From: Erysipelothrix sp.
GTDB taxonomy: Bacteria; Bacillota_I; Bacilli_A; Erysipelotrichales; Erysipelotrichaceae
Length of the DNA stretch: 45,883 nt
NCBI GenBank assembly: GCA_012735275.1
Contig: JAAYHR010000003.1
Coordinates: forward strand, 1-45,883
Direction of reading: 5' to 3'
The position numbers and the translations under genes were made by a program. Position 1 is the stretch's first letter. Each line of letters opens with the position of its first letter. Below the pieces are notes generated by a model. It was given only the letters and a program-made list of their open reading frames with translations. It did no database searches and had not been told where the DNA came from. Shown here piece after piece: positions 1 through 10,880 of the stretch.

Positions 1-380
1 CACCAAATCGCATCTTAATGATAATTTTAACAGCTGGATTAGCTTACTTTACTTACACTAATTTCTTTAAGTCACTAGCTGGATCAATCGCTAAGCGTAC
101 GAAAAAAGAAGTGGCTTCAGGTCGCTTCAATGATACGCTTAAATCAATTGAAACTACTTTTGATGAAGTTGGAATTACACAAGGTAAAGCTAGTAATAAG
201 TTACTGCAAAAATGGGAAGGTGTTTCAAAAGTCTTTTTTGAAAAGGATGCACTCTACATTTATGCTGGCGACATGGCACTTGTTTATCCTTATCGTTTCT
301 TTAGTGAGGATGAGCAAGCTGAATTAATTGAAATAATTAATCGACATGTTAATAATGATTTTATTATAAATAATCTATAA
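1..380 (+). CDS. YcxB-like C-terminal domain protein, 5'-truncated by window edge
   Basis: Frame is open to base 1; C-term 'VSKVFFEKDALYIYAGDMALVYPYRFFSEDEQAELIEIINRH' resembles YcxB-like domains. Confidence 0.55.
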   Translation, partial: PNRILMIILTAGLAYFTYTNFFKSLAGSIAKRTKKEVASGRFNDTLKSIETTFDEVGITQGKASNKLLQKWEGVSKVFFEKDALYIYAGDMALVYPYRFFSEDEQAELIEIINRHVNNDFIINNL

Positions 381-382
381 GA

Positions 383-409
383 GAAGGTGGTTTAATTACA
401 CCTTTTTTC
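383..409 (+). terminator. Rho-independent terminator
   Basis: AAGGTG..CACCTT stem followed by TTTT right after the stop at 380. Confidence 0.6.
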
Positions 410-434
410 TATAATTAGTATAAGGGGCGATACT

Positions 435-902
435 ATGAAACTTTACTTTAAACAAAAAGCATTTAAATAAAAAGAAGATATTAAGATATTTGATGAGAAT
501 GAAGCAGTAGTTTTCAAGATCGTGGGTACTTTCTTAGAGATACCAAAAACTTTTAAAGTCTTTGATAACAATGATCAAGAACTTGCAAGTATTGAAACTT
601 ACTACATTGGGCTGCGTCAATATTATCAGGTTAAAACTTTAGATGGCGAGTTTAATATTAAAAAAAGTTTTAATCCCTTTAAACTTAAATTATGGATATT
701 AGAGAATGATTGGGAATTAAATGGTTATGTTGGATTCTTAGATTTTGAACTATTTAGTCAAGAGACTTTACTAATGGATTTAAACAAAGTCTATCCATCG
801 ATTAGTGATCGCTATGAACTGACACTTAAAAATGAAGAAGATGCGCTACTCGCTGTGATAATTTCTATTATCGTTGATCGAATTGCATCTAGTGGGAGGT
901 AG
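435..902 (+). pseudogene. LURP-one/YxjI-like protein, paralog of the next gene, with in-frame TAA at 468-470
   Basis: ATG at 435 reads MKLYFKQKAFK*KEDIKIFDENEAVVFKIVGTFLEIPKTF..., collinear with MKLYIKQKVFALTEDFTVTDESGQIVYRVSGSFMRIPKKF of the downstream gene. Confidence 0.7.
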
Positions 903-903
903 T

Positions 904-1395
904 ATGAAACTTTATATAAAACAAAAGGTATTTGCACTTACCGAGGACTTTACTGTGACTGATGAGTCTGGTCAGATTGTCTATCGTGTCTCTGGATCTT
1001 TTATGCGGATTCCTAAGAAATTTGAAATCTATGATACTAGTAATAATTTAGTCTGTGAAATTGAAAAAGAATTATTTCGTATGTTCTCACACTTTAATAT
1101 TAGAACGAGTACGCATGATTTAGTCGTTAAGAAAAATTTTTCTTGGTTTAATCATTCAATTTCAATAGTTGGAAGTAATTGGCGATTAGAGGGAAATATC
1201 TTAAATCGAGACTTTAGAATCGTTTCGGGATCACACCCAATACTATCTTTTAGTAAGGCTTTCTTCTCATTTCAAGATTCTTATGAATTAAATATTGCGA
1301 ATGAGAATGATGCTGTACTCTGTTTAGCAATAGTTATTGTAATTGATCGGCTAATTGCTGAAAGTAGTAGCGCTAATAGCAGCGTTCATACCTAG
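904..1395 (+). CDS. LURP-one-related/YxjI-like family protein
   Basis: ORF with ATG at 904 just after the upstream stop; family-like pattern of short beta strands. Confidence 0.6.
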   Translation: MKLYIKQKVFALTEDFTVTDESGQIVYRVSGSFMRIPKKFEIYDTSNNLVCEIEKELFRMFSHFNIRTSTHDLVVKKNFSWFNHSISIVGSNWRLEGNILNRDFRIVSGSHPILSFSKAFFSFQDSYELNIANENDAVLCLAIVIVIDRLIAESSSANSSVHT

Positions 1396-1422
1396 GATTA
1401 ACTTTAAAGTTAGTCCTTTTTT
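1395..1422 (+). terminator. Rho-independent terminator
   Basis: GGATTAACTTTAAAGTTAGTCC followed by T6. Confidence 0.75.
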
Positions 1423-1539
1423 ATTCTTGATATTCATCAATTATTTTTAATAAAAAGTTTGTTAAAATTTGCATTAATAAGCATTTTTTTAGCAAGTGTT
1501 TTTTCAATGTGTAAACCCTTTATAAATGGGGCGTATTTA

Positions 1540-1593
1540 TTGAATACTTTAAAATATAGTGGTAATATTTTAATGATGTTAGCGTATGCTAAC
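1540..1593 (+). promoter_or_regulatory. Promoter of lplA-pdh operon with downstream palindrome
   Basis: TTGAAT (1540-1545), 17 bp, TAATAT (1563-1568), then GTTAGC-GTAT-GCTAAC at 1578-1593. Confidence 0.5.
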
Positions 1594-1627
1594 TCGAAAT
1601 ATGTACTAAATAAAGTAAGGAGGTTAC

Positions 1628-2614
1628 ATGAGATATATTATAAACACATCCACGGATCCTTATTATAATTTAGCTTTGGATGAATTTGCGATGCGTCATA
1701 TCGATACAGATGAAGATTTTTTCTTTCTTTGGAGAAATGCGCCGGCCGTAATTATTGGTAAAAATCAAAATACGGTTGAGGAAATTAATCAGGATTTCAT
1801 TGATAAGAATGGTGTTAAAGTTGCTCGCCGAGTTTCTGGTGGGGGCGCTGTTTATCATGATTTAGGTAATTTAAACTTTACCTTTATTATTAATGTTGAT
1901 GATCCTGGAAAAGTAGACTATAAGAAATATGTCCAACCAATTATTGATGCACTTGCTTCAATGGGGGTCACTGCTGAGGCATCGGGCCGTAACGATATAT
2001 TGATTGATGGTTTAAAGATTTCGGGCAATGCCCAAAGAGTTAGTAACGGTAAATTAATGCATCATGGAACATTGTTATTTGATGTTAATATCGAAAACAT
2101 GGTTCAAGCGTTAAATGTTACACCAGATAAATATATTTCTAAAGGTGTTAAGTCAGTAAGATCGCGCGTGACGAATATTAAAGAGCACTTACCAGAAGGA
2201 ACGACAATCGAGAAGTTCTGGGAAGCACTCCACTATTACTTATCAGACAATGGTAAAGATAGTGAGATCGTCCTATCAGATACTGATTTAGCAAAAATTG
2301 AGTATGAGGCACTGAACCGGTTTAGTACGTGGGATTGGGTATATGGAAACTCCCCAGAATTTAACCTAAGTGCTGAGAATCGCTTCCCTGGTGGAAGATT
2401 AGAAGTTAAGCTGACTGTGGATAATGGAAACATTGAAGAAGTAAGATTCTTCGGAGATTACCTTGGGGTAAAAGATGTTTCTGTTATAGAAGAGCGACTA
2501 AAAAATACACGCTTTAAATTAAGTGATGTTGAGTCGATCTTAGATACGTTTGACTTGAAACTGTATTTCGGAAGTATTACAAAAGAGGAAATACTTTCGT
2601 TAATTTTTGAATAG
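1628..2614 (+). CDS. lplA: Lipoate-protein ligase A
   Basis: RRVSGGGAVYHDLGNLNFTFI and GLKISGNAQR motifs; upstream of PDH genes. Confidence 0.93.
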   Translation: MRYIINTSTDPYYNLALDEFAMRHIDTDEDFFFLWRNAPAVIIGKNQNTVEEINQDFIDKNGVKVARRVSGGGAVYHDLGNLNFTFIINVDDPGKVDYKKYVQPIIDALASMGVTAEASGRNDILIDGLKISGNAQRVSNGKLMHHGTLLFDVNIENMVQALNVTPDKYISKGVKSVRSRVTNIKEHLPEGTTIEKFWEALHYYLSDNGKDSEIVLSDTDLAKIEYEALNRFSTWDWVYGNSPEFNLSAENRFPGGRLEVKLTVDNGNIEEVRFFGDYLGVKDVSVIEERLKNTRFKLSDVESILDTFDLKLYFGSITKEEILSLIFE

Positions 2615-2628
2615 GAAAGGTGAGATTT

Positions 2629-3741
2629 ATGGCAAAAAGTAAAAAGAATGTTTTAGACTTTGAACTTCATTTAAAATCAGTTGAAGAAAACTTTGAGATG
2701 ATTCAAGTTTTAGATGAAGACGGAAAAGTTGTTAATGAAGATTTGTTACCAGATTTAAAGGATGAAGAACTAGTTTCTTTATTTGAAGATATGTTATGGT
2801 CAAGAGCATTAAACGATCGTTCGACGATTTTAGCTCGTCAAGGCCGTTTAGGTTTCTTTGGTCCAACAGCTGGTCAAGAAGCGAGTCAAATTGGTTCTTA
2901 CTATGCATTTGATAAGGGAGATATCTTATTCCCAGGTTACCGTGATATTCCACAATTAGTATTACACGGCTTACCATTAGACAAAGCGTTCTTATGGTCA
3001 AGAGGACACGTTTTAGGAAACGATTATCCAGAAACACTAAATGCTATGCCTCCACAAATTATTATTGGGGCTCAATATATTCAAGCAATTGGTGCAGGAT
3101 TAGGGCTTAAAAAACGTGGTAAAAAACAAGTATCATTCACATACACTGGTGATGGTGGATCATCACAAGGGGACTTCTATGAAGGAATTAACACAGGTGG
3201 AGCATTCAAAGTAAATACTGTATTCTTTATTCAAAATAATGGATATGCTATTTCTACTCCAAGACACAAACAATCAGCAGCTAATACATTAGCTCAAAAA
3301 GCAGCAGCTGCAGGTATTCCAGGATTCCAAGTAGACGGAATGGACGCTTTAGCAGTATATGCAGTTTCTAAAGCAGCACGTGAATGGTCAATTGCTGGAA
3401 ATGGTCCAGTTTTAATTGAAACTATTACATCAAGATTCGGTGCTCACTCAATGTCAGGTGACGATCCAAAACGTTACCGTACACAAGCAGATATGGATGC
3501 ATGGGACAAAAAAGACCCATTAATTAGAATGCGTAAATATCTTGTAGCTAAAGGTCTATGGGATGAGGAAAAAGAAGATGAAGTGGTTGCACGTTATGAT
3601 GAAGAAATCGTTGAAGCAGTAGCTAAAGCGGACGCAGCACCAAAACAAAAAGTTTCAGAATTCTTAGAATCAATGTTTGAAACTGCTGACCCAATTACAC
3701 AAGAACAAATTGACAAATATAAAGCAAAGGAAGGTAAATAA
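2629..3741 (+). CDS. pdhA: Pyruvate dehydrogenase E1 component alpha subunit
   Basis: TPP-binding region GDGGSSQGDFYEGIN; E1 alpha architecture; ATG at 2629 with RBS. Confidence 0.95.
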   Translation: MAKSKKNVLDFELHLKSVEENFEMIQVLDEDGKVVNEDLLPDLKDEELVSLFEDMLWSRALNDRSTILARQGRLGFFGPTAGQEASQIGSYYAFDKGDILFPGYRDIPQLVLHGLPLDKAFLWSRGHVLGNDYPETLNAMPPQIIIGAQYIQAIGAGLGLKKRGKKQVSFTYTGDGGSSQGDFYEGINTGGAFKVNTVFFIQNNGYAISTPRHKQSAANTLAQKAAAAGIPGFQVDGMDALAVYAVSKAAREWSIAGNGPVLIETITSRFGAHSMSGDDPKRYRTQADMDAWDKKDPLIRMRKYLVAKGLWDEEKEDEVVARYDEEIVEAVAKADAAPKQKVSEFLESMFETADPITQEQIDKYKAKEGK

Positions 3742-3744
3742 TCA

Positions 3745-4731
3745 ATGGCACAATTAACAATGGTACAAGCGATTACTAACGCCTTAGATAACGCACTAGA
3801 AAAAGATAATAATACTTTAATTTTCGGAGAAGACGTCGGAGTTAACGGAGGAGTTTTCCGTGCTACTGAAGGATTAAACGAAAAATATGGTGATGATCGT
3901 GTATTCGATACACCATTAGCTGAATCAGCAATTGGAGGACTTGCAATTGGTCTATCATTAGAACAATACCGTCCAATTATGGAAATTCAATTCTTCGGAT
4001 TCGTATTCGAAGTTATGGACTCAATCTCAGCGCAAATGTCTCGTACAAGATACCGTATGGGTGGAACACGTAACATGCCAATTACTGTAAGATCTCCTTA
4101 TGGTGGTGGGGTACATGCTCCAGAGTTACACTGTGACTCATTAGAAGGATTAATGGCACAAACACCTGGTGTTAAAGTTGTTATTCCATCAAATCCATAT
4201 GATGCAAAAGGATTATTATTAGCTTCAATTGAAGATAACGATCCAGTTATTTTCTTAGAGCACATGAAATTATATAGATCATTTAGAGATGAAGTACCTG
4301 AAGAATACTACACAGTACCTTTAGGAAAAGCAGCAGTTGCACATGAAGGAACTGACGTTACAATCGTTACTTACGGTTATATGGTTAGAGAAGCATTAGC
4401 AGCAGCTGAAGCAATGAAAGAACAAGGTATCTCAGTAGAAGTTATTGACCTTCGTACAATTCAACCATTAGACGTTGAAACAATCGTTGCATCAGTAACT
4501 AAAACTGGACGCTTAGTAGTCGTTCAAGAAGCACAAAGACAAGCTGGAGTTTCAGCAAACGTTATGGCAGAAGTCGCAGAAAGAAGAGAAGCAATCCTAG
4601 CTCTTAAAGCGCCAATTGCAAGAGTTGCAGCACCAGATACAGTATACGCATTCGGTTTAGCAGAAAACGACTGGTTACCAGGTGCAGAAGACATTCAAGA
4701 AGAAATTCTTAATGTGATGAAATTCGACTAG
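3745..4731 (+). CDS. pdhB: Pyruvate dehydrogenase E1 component beta subunit
   Basis: [17 protein letters not shown], transketolase beta-type motifs. Confidence 0.96.
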   Translation: MAQLTMVQAITNALDNALEKDNNTLIFGEDVGVNGGVFRATEGLNEKYGDDRVFDTPLAESAIGGLAIGLSLEQYRPIMEIQFFGFVFEVMDSISAQMSRTRYRMGGTRNMPITVRSPYGGGVHAPELHCDSLEGLMAQTPGVKVVIPSNPYDAKGLLLASIEDNDPVIFLEHMKLYRSFRDEVPEEYYTVPLGKAAVAHEGTDVTIVTYGYMVREALAAAEAMKEQGISVEVIDLRTIQPLDVETIVASVTKTGRLVVVQEAQRQAGVSANVMAEVAERREAILALKAPIARVAAPDTVYAFGLAENDWLPGAEDIQEEILNVMKFD

Positions 4732-4741
4732 GAGGTATATA

Positions 4742-6340
4742 ATGTCATTTATATTTAAAATGCCTGATGTGGGCGAAGGAATTAACGAAGGTGAAATCGT
4801 AAAGTGGAACGTAGCAGTTGGAGACAATATTGCTGTTGATGAAACTTTAGTAGAAATTCAAAACGATAAATTAGTACAAGACGTACCATCACCAGTCAGT
4901 GGAAAAGTATTAAAAATCTTTGTAGAAGAAGGAACTGTTTCAACAGTTGGAGATAACTTAATTGAAATCCTAACTGATGGACCAGTAGCAGCAGAAGAAG
5001 CACCAGTTGTAGCAGAAACTGCAGCACCAGCACCAGCTGCAAGCACAGGATCAAACGTATTCACAGTAACTTTACCAAATGTTGGTGAAGGTATTATGGA
5101 AGGTGAAATCGTATCTTGGGCAGTTTCAGTTGGCGATAAAATTAACATCGATGAAACATTATTAGAAGTTCAAAACGATAAATTAGTTCAAGACGTACCA
5201 TCACCAGTTACAGGAGTTGTTGCTAATATCTTAGTACCAGCAGGAACTGTATCAATGGTAGGGGACGCAATTGTTGAAATTACAGTCGAAGGTGATGTAG
5301 CCGGAGCAACTCCAGCAACAGCAGCACCAGTTACAGCAGCACCTGCTGTTGAAGCAAAAGCAGTAGTAAACAATACAGGAAACTCAGTAGTAGCAGGACG
5401 CGTACTAGCTATGCCTTCTGTTCGTCAATATGCTCGTGATAAAGGAGTAGACATCTACTCAGTAGTAGGATCAGGATCATACGGACATATTACTAAAGCT
5501 GATATTGATGGATTTAATGGAGTTGCTACAGAAGTTGTGACAGAAATCCCAACACAACCACAAGTATCACCAACAGTTCCAGCACCAGCAGTTACTGCAC
5601 CAGCACCAGTTGCTCCAGTAGCAATTGCACAATCAGCAGATACATACAGAGAAGCTATGACACCAACGAGAAGAGCAATTGCAGCAGCAATGGTTAACTC
5701 AAAAACTCAAGCTCCTCACGTTACATTATTTGATGAAGTAAACGTTACTGAATTAATGGCACATAGAGATAAATACAAAGTTATTGCAGCTGATCAAGGT
5801 GTAAAATTAACTTACTTATCATACATGGTAAAAGCTGTTACAACAGTATTACGTAAATACCCAATCTTAAATGCTCAAGTAGATTCAGCATCAAACGAAA
5901 TCGTTTATAACAATTTCTTCAATGTTGGAATTGCTGTTGATACACCAGCTGGATTATATGTCCCAACTATTAAAGAAGCAGACCGTAAAGGTATCTTCAC
6001 AGTAGCAAGAGACATTACTGATTTAGCAGGTAAAGCACATGATGGTACATTAACTCGTGCAGAAATGACTAATGGTTCTACAAGTATTTCAAACATTGGT
6101 TCAGCATGGGGTCAATGGTTCACACCAATTATTAACTTCCCAGAAGTTGCAATCTTTGGTATGGGACGTATTGATAAAAAACCAATCGTATTAGAAGATA
6201 ACACAATCGGAGTCGGAAACGTACTTTACTTATCACTAAGCTTCGATCACCGCGTAATTGATGGTGCATTAGCACAAAATGCTATGAATGAATTAAAAAC
6301 ACTATTAAGCAACCCAGAATTATTATTGATGGAAGGATAA
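4742..6340 (+). CDS. pdhC: Dihydrolipoamide acetyltransferase E2, two N-terminal lipoyl domains
   Basis: Two lipoyl domains ([16 protein letters not shown] and [16 protein letters not shown]), Ala/Pro linkers, C-terminal [10 protein letters not shown]. Confidence 0.96.
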   Translation: MSFIFKMPDVGEGINEGEIVKWNVAVGDNIAVDETLVEIQNDKLVQDVPSPVSGKVLKIFVEEGTVSTVGDNLIEILTDGPVAAEEAPVVAETAAPAPAASTGSNVFTVTLPNVGEGIMEGEIVSWAVSVGDKINIDETLLEVQNDKLVQDVPSPVTGVVANILVPAGTVSMVGDAIVEITVEGDVAGATPATAAPVTAAPAVEAKAVVNNTGNSVVAGRVLAMPSVRQYARDKGVDIYSVVGSGSYGHITKADIDGFNGVATEVVTEIPTQPQVSPTVPAPAVTAPAPVAPVAIAQSADTYREAMTPTRRAIAAAMVNSKTQAPHVTLFDEVNVTELMAHRDKYKVIAADQGVKLTYLSYMVKAVTTVLRKYPILNAQVDSASNEIVYNNFFNVGIAVDTPAGLYVPTIKEADRKGIFTVARDITDLAGKAHDGTLTRAEMTNGSTSISNIGSAWGQWFTPIINFPEVAIFGMGRIDKKPIVLEDNTIGVGNVLYLSLSFDHRVIDGALAQNAMNELKTLLSNPELLLMEG

Positions 6341-6347
6341 GAGATAT

Positions 6348-7754
6348 ATGGTAGTAGGAGACTTCGCACTAGAATTAGATACAGTAGTTATTGGATCAGG
6401 ACCTGGTGGATATGTTGCAGCAATTAGAGCAGCACAATTAGGCCAAAAAGTAGCTATAGTTGAAAGAGATACAATCGGAGGCGTTTGTTTAAACGTCGGT
6501 TGTATCCCTTCAAAAGCATTAATCAATGTCGGACACAAATACCAAGATGCCTTAAACTCACAAGCTTTTGGTTTAGAAACAAAAGAAGTGACATTAGATT
6601 TTGCTAAAACTCAAGAATGGAAAGATACACAAGTAGTAAATAACTTAACTACAGGTGTTGGAATGTTACTTAAAAAGAACAAGGTAGAAATCATTAAAGG
6701 ATCAGCATTCTTCAATGATAAAAACCAATTTAGAGTAATTGATGGCGATAACGCGCAATCATACTCATTCAACAATGCAATCTTAGCAACAGGATCACGC
6801 CCAATTGAAATCAAAGGATTTAAATTTGGTAAAAGAGTATTAGACTCAACTGGCGCTTTAGCATTAAAAGAAGTACCTAAGAAATTAGTAGTAATTGGTG
6901 GAGGCTATATCGGATCAGAATTAGCTAACGCATACTCTAACCTAGGTTCAGAAGTAACAATCTTAGAAGCACAAGATGATATTCTAATGGGCTTCGATAA
7001 AGATATGATCGCACTAGTTAGAAAAGACTTCGAAGACAAAGGTATCAAAGTAATTACAAATGCCTTTGCTCAAAAAGCAACAGATAATAAAGACTCATTA
7101 ACAGTTACTTACAAAGTAGGCGACAAAGAAGAAACATTAGACACTGACTACGTACTAGTATCAGTTGGTAGAAAAGCTAATACAGATGATTTAGGTCTTC
7201 ACTTAGCAAATGTTGATTTAGATGAGCGTGGACTTGTTAAAGTAGATAAACAAGGACGTACTTCAAACAAAAACATTTATGCAATTGGTGATATTACACC
7301 AGGAGCAGCATTAGCGCATAAAGCATCTTACGAAGGTAAAATTGCTGCAGCAGCTATCTCAAAAGAAAATGCTGAAATTGACTACGTAGCAATGCCAGCA
7401 GTCTGTTTCACAGACGTAGAACTTGCAACAGTTGGAATAACTGAAGCAGAAGCAAAAGAACAAGGACTAAGCGTAAAAGTCGCTAAGTTCCCATTCGCAG
7501 CATCAGGTAGAGCATTAGCACTATCAGCTACAGAAGGCTTCACACGTCTAATCACAGACAAAGAAACAGGAACTATCCTAGGTGGACAAGTTGCTGGAGT
7601 ATCTGCAGGAGAAGTAATTGCTGAAATCGCACTAGCAGTTGAAGCAAGAATGAATATTGAAGATATCGCATTAACAATACATTCACACCCAACAATGGCA
7701 GAAACAATTATGGATGCAGCAGAACTTGCACAAGGAATGCCAATTCATATTTAA
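6348..7754 (+). CDS. pdhD: Dihydrolipoamide dehydrogenase E3
   Basis: [32 protein letters not shown] redox motif, C-term HSHPTMAE. Confidence 0.96.
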   Translation: MVVGDFALELDTVVIGSGPGGYVAAIRAAQLGQKVAIVERDTIGGVCLNVGCIPSKALINVGHKYQDALNSQAFGLETKEVTLDFAKTQEWKDTQVVNNLTTGVGMLLKKNKVEIIKGSAFFNDKNQFRVIDGDNAQSYSFNNAILATGSRPIEIKGFKFGKRVLDSTGALALKEVPKKLVVIGGGYIGSELANAYSNLGSEVTILEAQDDILMGFDKDMIALVRKDFEDKGIKVITNAFAQKATDNKDSLTVTYKVGDKEETLDTDYVLVSVGRKANTDDLGLHLANVDLDERGLVKVDKQGRTSNKNIYAIGDITPGAALAHKASYEGKIAAAAISKENAEIDYVAMPAVCFTDVELATVGITEAEAKEQGLSVKVAKFPFAASGRALALSATEGFTRLITDKETGTILGGQVAGVSAGEVIAEIALAVEARMNIEDIALTIHSHPTMAETIMDAAELAQGMPIHI

Positions 7755-7765
7755 TAAAAATAAAA

Positions 7766-7812
7766 CCTCTATTTGTAACCAAGTAAATTGGCTACATATA
7801 GAGGCTTTTTTT
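7766..7812 (+). terminator. Rho-independent terminator of pdh operon
   Basis: CCTCTAT...ATAGAGG with inner stem, followed by T7. Confidence 0.85.
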
Positions 7813-7864
7813 ATGCAATAAATCAAATAAACTATTAGTTTAAAAATGTGTCATACAAATAATA

Positions 7865-8044
7865 TTAAACATTCCTTGCTAAAGGATAAGTAAATGCAAT
7901 GGTTACTAGTGTAAGTTCAAAGTTTCGATTCTCAAGCACCTTATAACTAGTAGTTATATAGAGTAAAAACTGGAATGCTGCACTAACTATCAATACTGAA
8001 AGAATTTCAAATAAAAATTTAAAAACTGTTTGATTACTATTCAT
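7865..8044 (-). CDS. Small membrane protein, unknown function
   Basis: ATG (CAT at 8042-8044) preceded by AAGGGGG on minus strand; two hydrophobic segments. Confidence 0.5.
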   Translation of the reverse strand: MNSNQTVFKFLFEILSVLIVSAAFQFLLYITTSYKVLENRNFELTLVTIAFTYPLARNV

Positions 8045-8201
8045 TTCGTCATCCCCCTTATTTGACAATATAATTTCATAATTTGAATATGTTTTACAAG
8101 TTTCTAACATAGTGTCAATTTTTAAAATATCGAAAGAATATGACTAATCTTATCTGTTGATATAAGCAGACTTGTTTGAAATGCCATCTTCAAATACATA
8201 C

Positions 8202-8239
8202 AAAAATCACAGCCATCTGGATAAATGACTGTGATTTTT
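8202..8239 (-). terminator. Rho-independent terminator
   Basis: AAAAATCACAG...CTGTGATTTTT. Confidence 0.75.
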
Positions 8240-8259
8240 ATAATCTACAGCTAGCGCCA

Positions 8260-8478
8260 TTAATTATTTGCTGCCGCTACTACTGTCTGGAAATTAATCG
8301 CAATAACTTGAGAAGCAGCTGTTAAACTATCCGCATTATACTCATATACTTCACGAAGTTGCTTTTTAATTTCAGGGTTAGGTTGAATATAACCTACACC
8401 TTTTCTAGACATCAAGATAGCTAATTCATAACCTTCTTCAGGTGTTTCTGTAATTAATGATGGTAACCAAGTACTCAT
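8260..8478 (-). CDS. Small hypothetical protein (72 aa)
   Basis: Good RBS (GAAGGG) and ATG; followed by terminator. Confidence 0.6.
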   Translation of the reverse strand: MSTWLPSLITETPEEGYELAILMSRKGVGYIQPNPEIKKQLREVYEYNADSLTAASQVIAINFQTVVAAANN

Positions 8479-8552
8479 ATTAATCCCTTCTTTCTATAAA
8501 TACACTATAGAAATTGGTTCAATTATCTTCAAGATAAATAATCATTTGGATA

Positions 8553-9044
8553 TTACTTAGTGAGATTGATTATTCCTTCTTCATCTAAACGATACATAGT
8601 CCAATCGTCCATTGGGGTTGCCCCAAGTTTTAAGTAGAAGTTGATTGAAGACTTATTCCAGTCTAAACATTGCCAATCAATTCGTCCATAATCATTTGCT
8701 TTTGCGATCTTTGCTAATTCTTTAAAGATCAGTTTACCGTAACCAAATCCACGTTCTGCTTCATCGATAAAGATATCTTCTAAGTATAATGTTGGTTTAC
8801 CAGTGAAGGTTGACATTAATAGTCCATAGAGGACAAAACCAATTATTTGACCATGTTTTTCTAAGAAGTAAACTTTTGCAGCATTCTCATTAAAGATTGT
8901 ATTTTCGAGTACTGCTTGTGTTGCAGTTACTTGATCGCTTAACTTTTCGTATTTCGCCATCTTTTTGATATATGTTAATAGTAGTGGAATTTCTGTTCTT
9001 ACTAAGGGTCTTAATATTATTTCTTGTCTTTCTGTTTGAATCAT
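8553..9044 (-). CDS. GNAT-family N-acetyltransferase (diamine acetyltransferase-like)
   Basis: LYLEDIFIDEAERGFGYGKLIFKELAKIA...GRIDWQCLDWNKSSINFYLKLGA. Confidence 0.88.
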   Translation of the reverse strand: MIQTERQEIILRPLVRTEIPLLLTYIKKMAKYEKLSDQVTATQAVLENTIFNENAAKVYFLEKHGQIIGFVLYGLLMSTFTGKPTLYLEDIFIDEAERGFGYGKLIFKELAKIAKANDYGRIDWQCLDWNKSSINFYLKLGATPMDDWTMYRLDEEGIINLTK

Positions 9045-9085
9045 CTTATCATCCTTTATTTTTATTTATTATTATAGCATTTTGG

Positions 9086-9112
9086 AATAAAAAAAGCTGA
9101 ATTATTCAGCTT
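9086..9112 (-). terminator. Rho-independent terminator of ABC exporter operon
   Basis: AAGCTGAATTATTCAGCTT followed by T-run on minus strand. Confidence 0.75.
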
Positions 9113-9116
9113 AATT

Positions 9117-10880
9117 TTATGCGTTATCTGCAAATTGACTATTGTATAAATCAGCATAGAAACCATTTTGTGCCATTAGTTCAGCATGGTTACCCATTTC
9201 AATAATCGTTCCATCTTTCATAACTAAGATCTTATCTGCATTTTTGATTGTTGATAGTCTATGAGCAATCACGAAGGAAGTACGTCCCTTCATTAATTCT
9301 GCCATTGCTTCTTGGATCATAGCATCCAGTCTTGTATCTACTGATGAAGTTGCTTCATCAAGGATTAATATTTTTGGATCGCTTAGAAGTGCTCTTGCGA
9401 TTGTAATTAACTGTTTTTCACCGTTTGAGATATTTGATGACTCTTCATTTAAAATCATATCGTATCCATTCGGTAAGGTCTTAATAAAGTGGTGAATATT
9501 TGTACGCTTAGCTGCGTTAATAATATCTTCATCACTTGCATTTTCAGTACCATAAGCAATGTTGTCTTTGATTTTTCCTGAGAATAACCATGTATCTTGC
9601 AGTACCATTCCAAATAGTGAGCGTAGATCATCACGTTTCATATCACGAATATCAATACCATCAACTGAAATTGATCCTTGATCAACATCATAGAAGCGCA
9701 TTAATAGGTTAATGATTGTTGTTTTCCCAGCTCCAGTTGGTCCAACAATAGCGACCATTTCTCCTGGTTTAATATCGACTGTTAAGTCGTTGATAACTTT
9801 ATTATTACTATTGTAACCAAAGTGAACATCTTTGAATGATACTTGGCCTTGGTATTTATCGATTTCTAATGTTGTTTCAATATCTGCAGTATCATTTTCT
9901 TCTTCTAAATATTCGAAGACACGATCTATTGCTGCAATTGATCCTTGAATTGTCGGTGCTAATTGCGTAATCGTAGCTAATGGTTGGTTAACTTGCCAGA
10001 TGTATCTTATAAAGGCTTGTAAGGAACCAACTAACATTGCCCCTTCCATAATCCTAAGTGCACCAACATATACCGCTATTGCGATTACAATGTATGTTAC
10101 AAGTGATACAGCTGGTGACATTAGACCAGATATGAAGTTTGCCTTAAATCCAACTTCACATAGGGTTTCATTTGCGATATTGAAATCTGCTTTAGCGTTT
10201 TCTTGATAGTTGTATAATTTTATTTCATTAAAGCCAGTAAACTTTTCTTGAACAACTGTAAACATGTTTCCTAGTGTTTCTTGTTGAGTTGTAAATAGGG
10301 TTTGTGACTTGTTCATAACAATTCTTGAAATTAAGTATGCGATTGGTAATATTGAAATTCCGATAATTGCCATTTGCCAATCGATATAGATCATAAAGAT
10401 TACTGCTAAGACGATTCCAAGACTTGCCATTACGACCTGAGCAAAGGCTTGTTGTAGTGAGCCTGAGATTGATTCAATATCAGTTGACATTCTTGCCATT
10501 AAATCACCAGTTGAGTTTTGATCAAAGTATTTAACAGGAAGTTTTGCCATTTTAGCTTTTACTTCCATTCTTATGTCATAGACAGAAGATTGAATTGCAT
10601 CTGAGATTAAATATTGCATTGCCATTCTTGAGGCAGCATTGATGACATAAATAATAAAGAGAATAACAATAATTTTAATAATGATATCAAATTGAATTCT
10701 TGCATTTGGGACCATATTATTAATATCTGTAACATCAAGTTGTAACTGTGTTGTTAGAAGACCTTCAATAAATGGGGCAACTGCAGTTAAGAGCGCTGCT
10801 AGAACTAAGAAGGAAAAGGCTAGAGCAATTTTTACTTTATATGGTTTTAGAAAACGCCATAATTTTTTATAACTATTCAT
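9117..10880 (-). CDS. ABC exporter half-transporter (TMD-NBD), second subunit
   Basis: Walker A GPTGAGKTT, Walker B ILILDEATSSVD, H-loop AHRLST; ATG at 10880 overlaps upstream gene. Confidence 0.93.
   Translation of the reverse strand: MNSYKKLWRFLKPYKVKIALAFSFLVLAALLTAVAPFIEGLLTTQLQLDVTDINNMVPNARIQFDIIIKIIVILFIIYVINAASRMAMQYLISDAIQSSVYDIRMEVKAKMAKLPVKYFDQNSTGDLMARMSTDIESISGSLQQAFAQVVMASLGIVLAVIFMIYIDWQMAIIGISILPIAYLISRIVMNKSQTLFTTQQETLGNMFTVVQEKFTGFNEIKLYNYQENAKADFNIANETLCEVGFKANFISGLMSPAVSLVTYIVIAIAVYVGALRIMEGAMLVGSLQAFIRYIWQVNQPLATITQLAPTIQGSIAAIDRVFEYLEEENDTADIETTLEIDKYQGQVSFKDVHFGYNSNNKVINDLTVDIKPGEMVAIVGPTGAGKTTIINLLMRFYDVDQGSISVDGIDIRDMKRDDLRSLFGMVLQDTWLFSGKIKDNIAYGTENASDEDIINAAKRTNIHHFIKTLPNGYDMILNEESSNISNGEKQLITIARALLSDPKILILDEATSSVDTRLDAMIQEAMAELMKGRTSFVIAHRLSTIKNADKILVMKDGTIIEMGNHAELMAQNGFYADLYNSQFADNA

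Noticed and set aside
1459-1668. 69-aa ORF before lplA
   Set aside because: TTG start, overlaps lplA start and its promoter; no family resemblance
4858-5373. Antisense ORFs over pdhC
   Set aside because: Mirror of biased codon usage in Ala/Pro/Val-rich coding strand; no start signals
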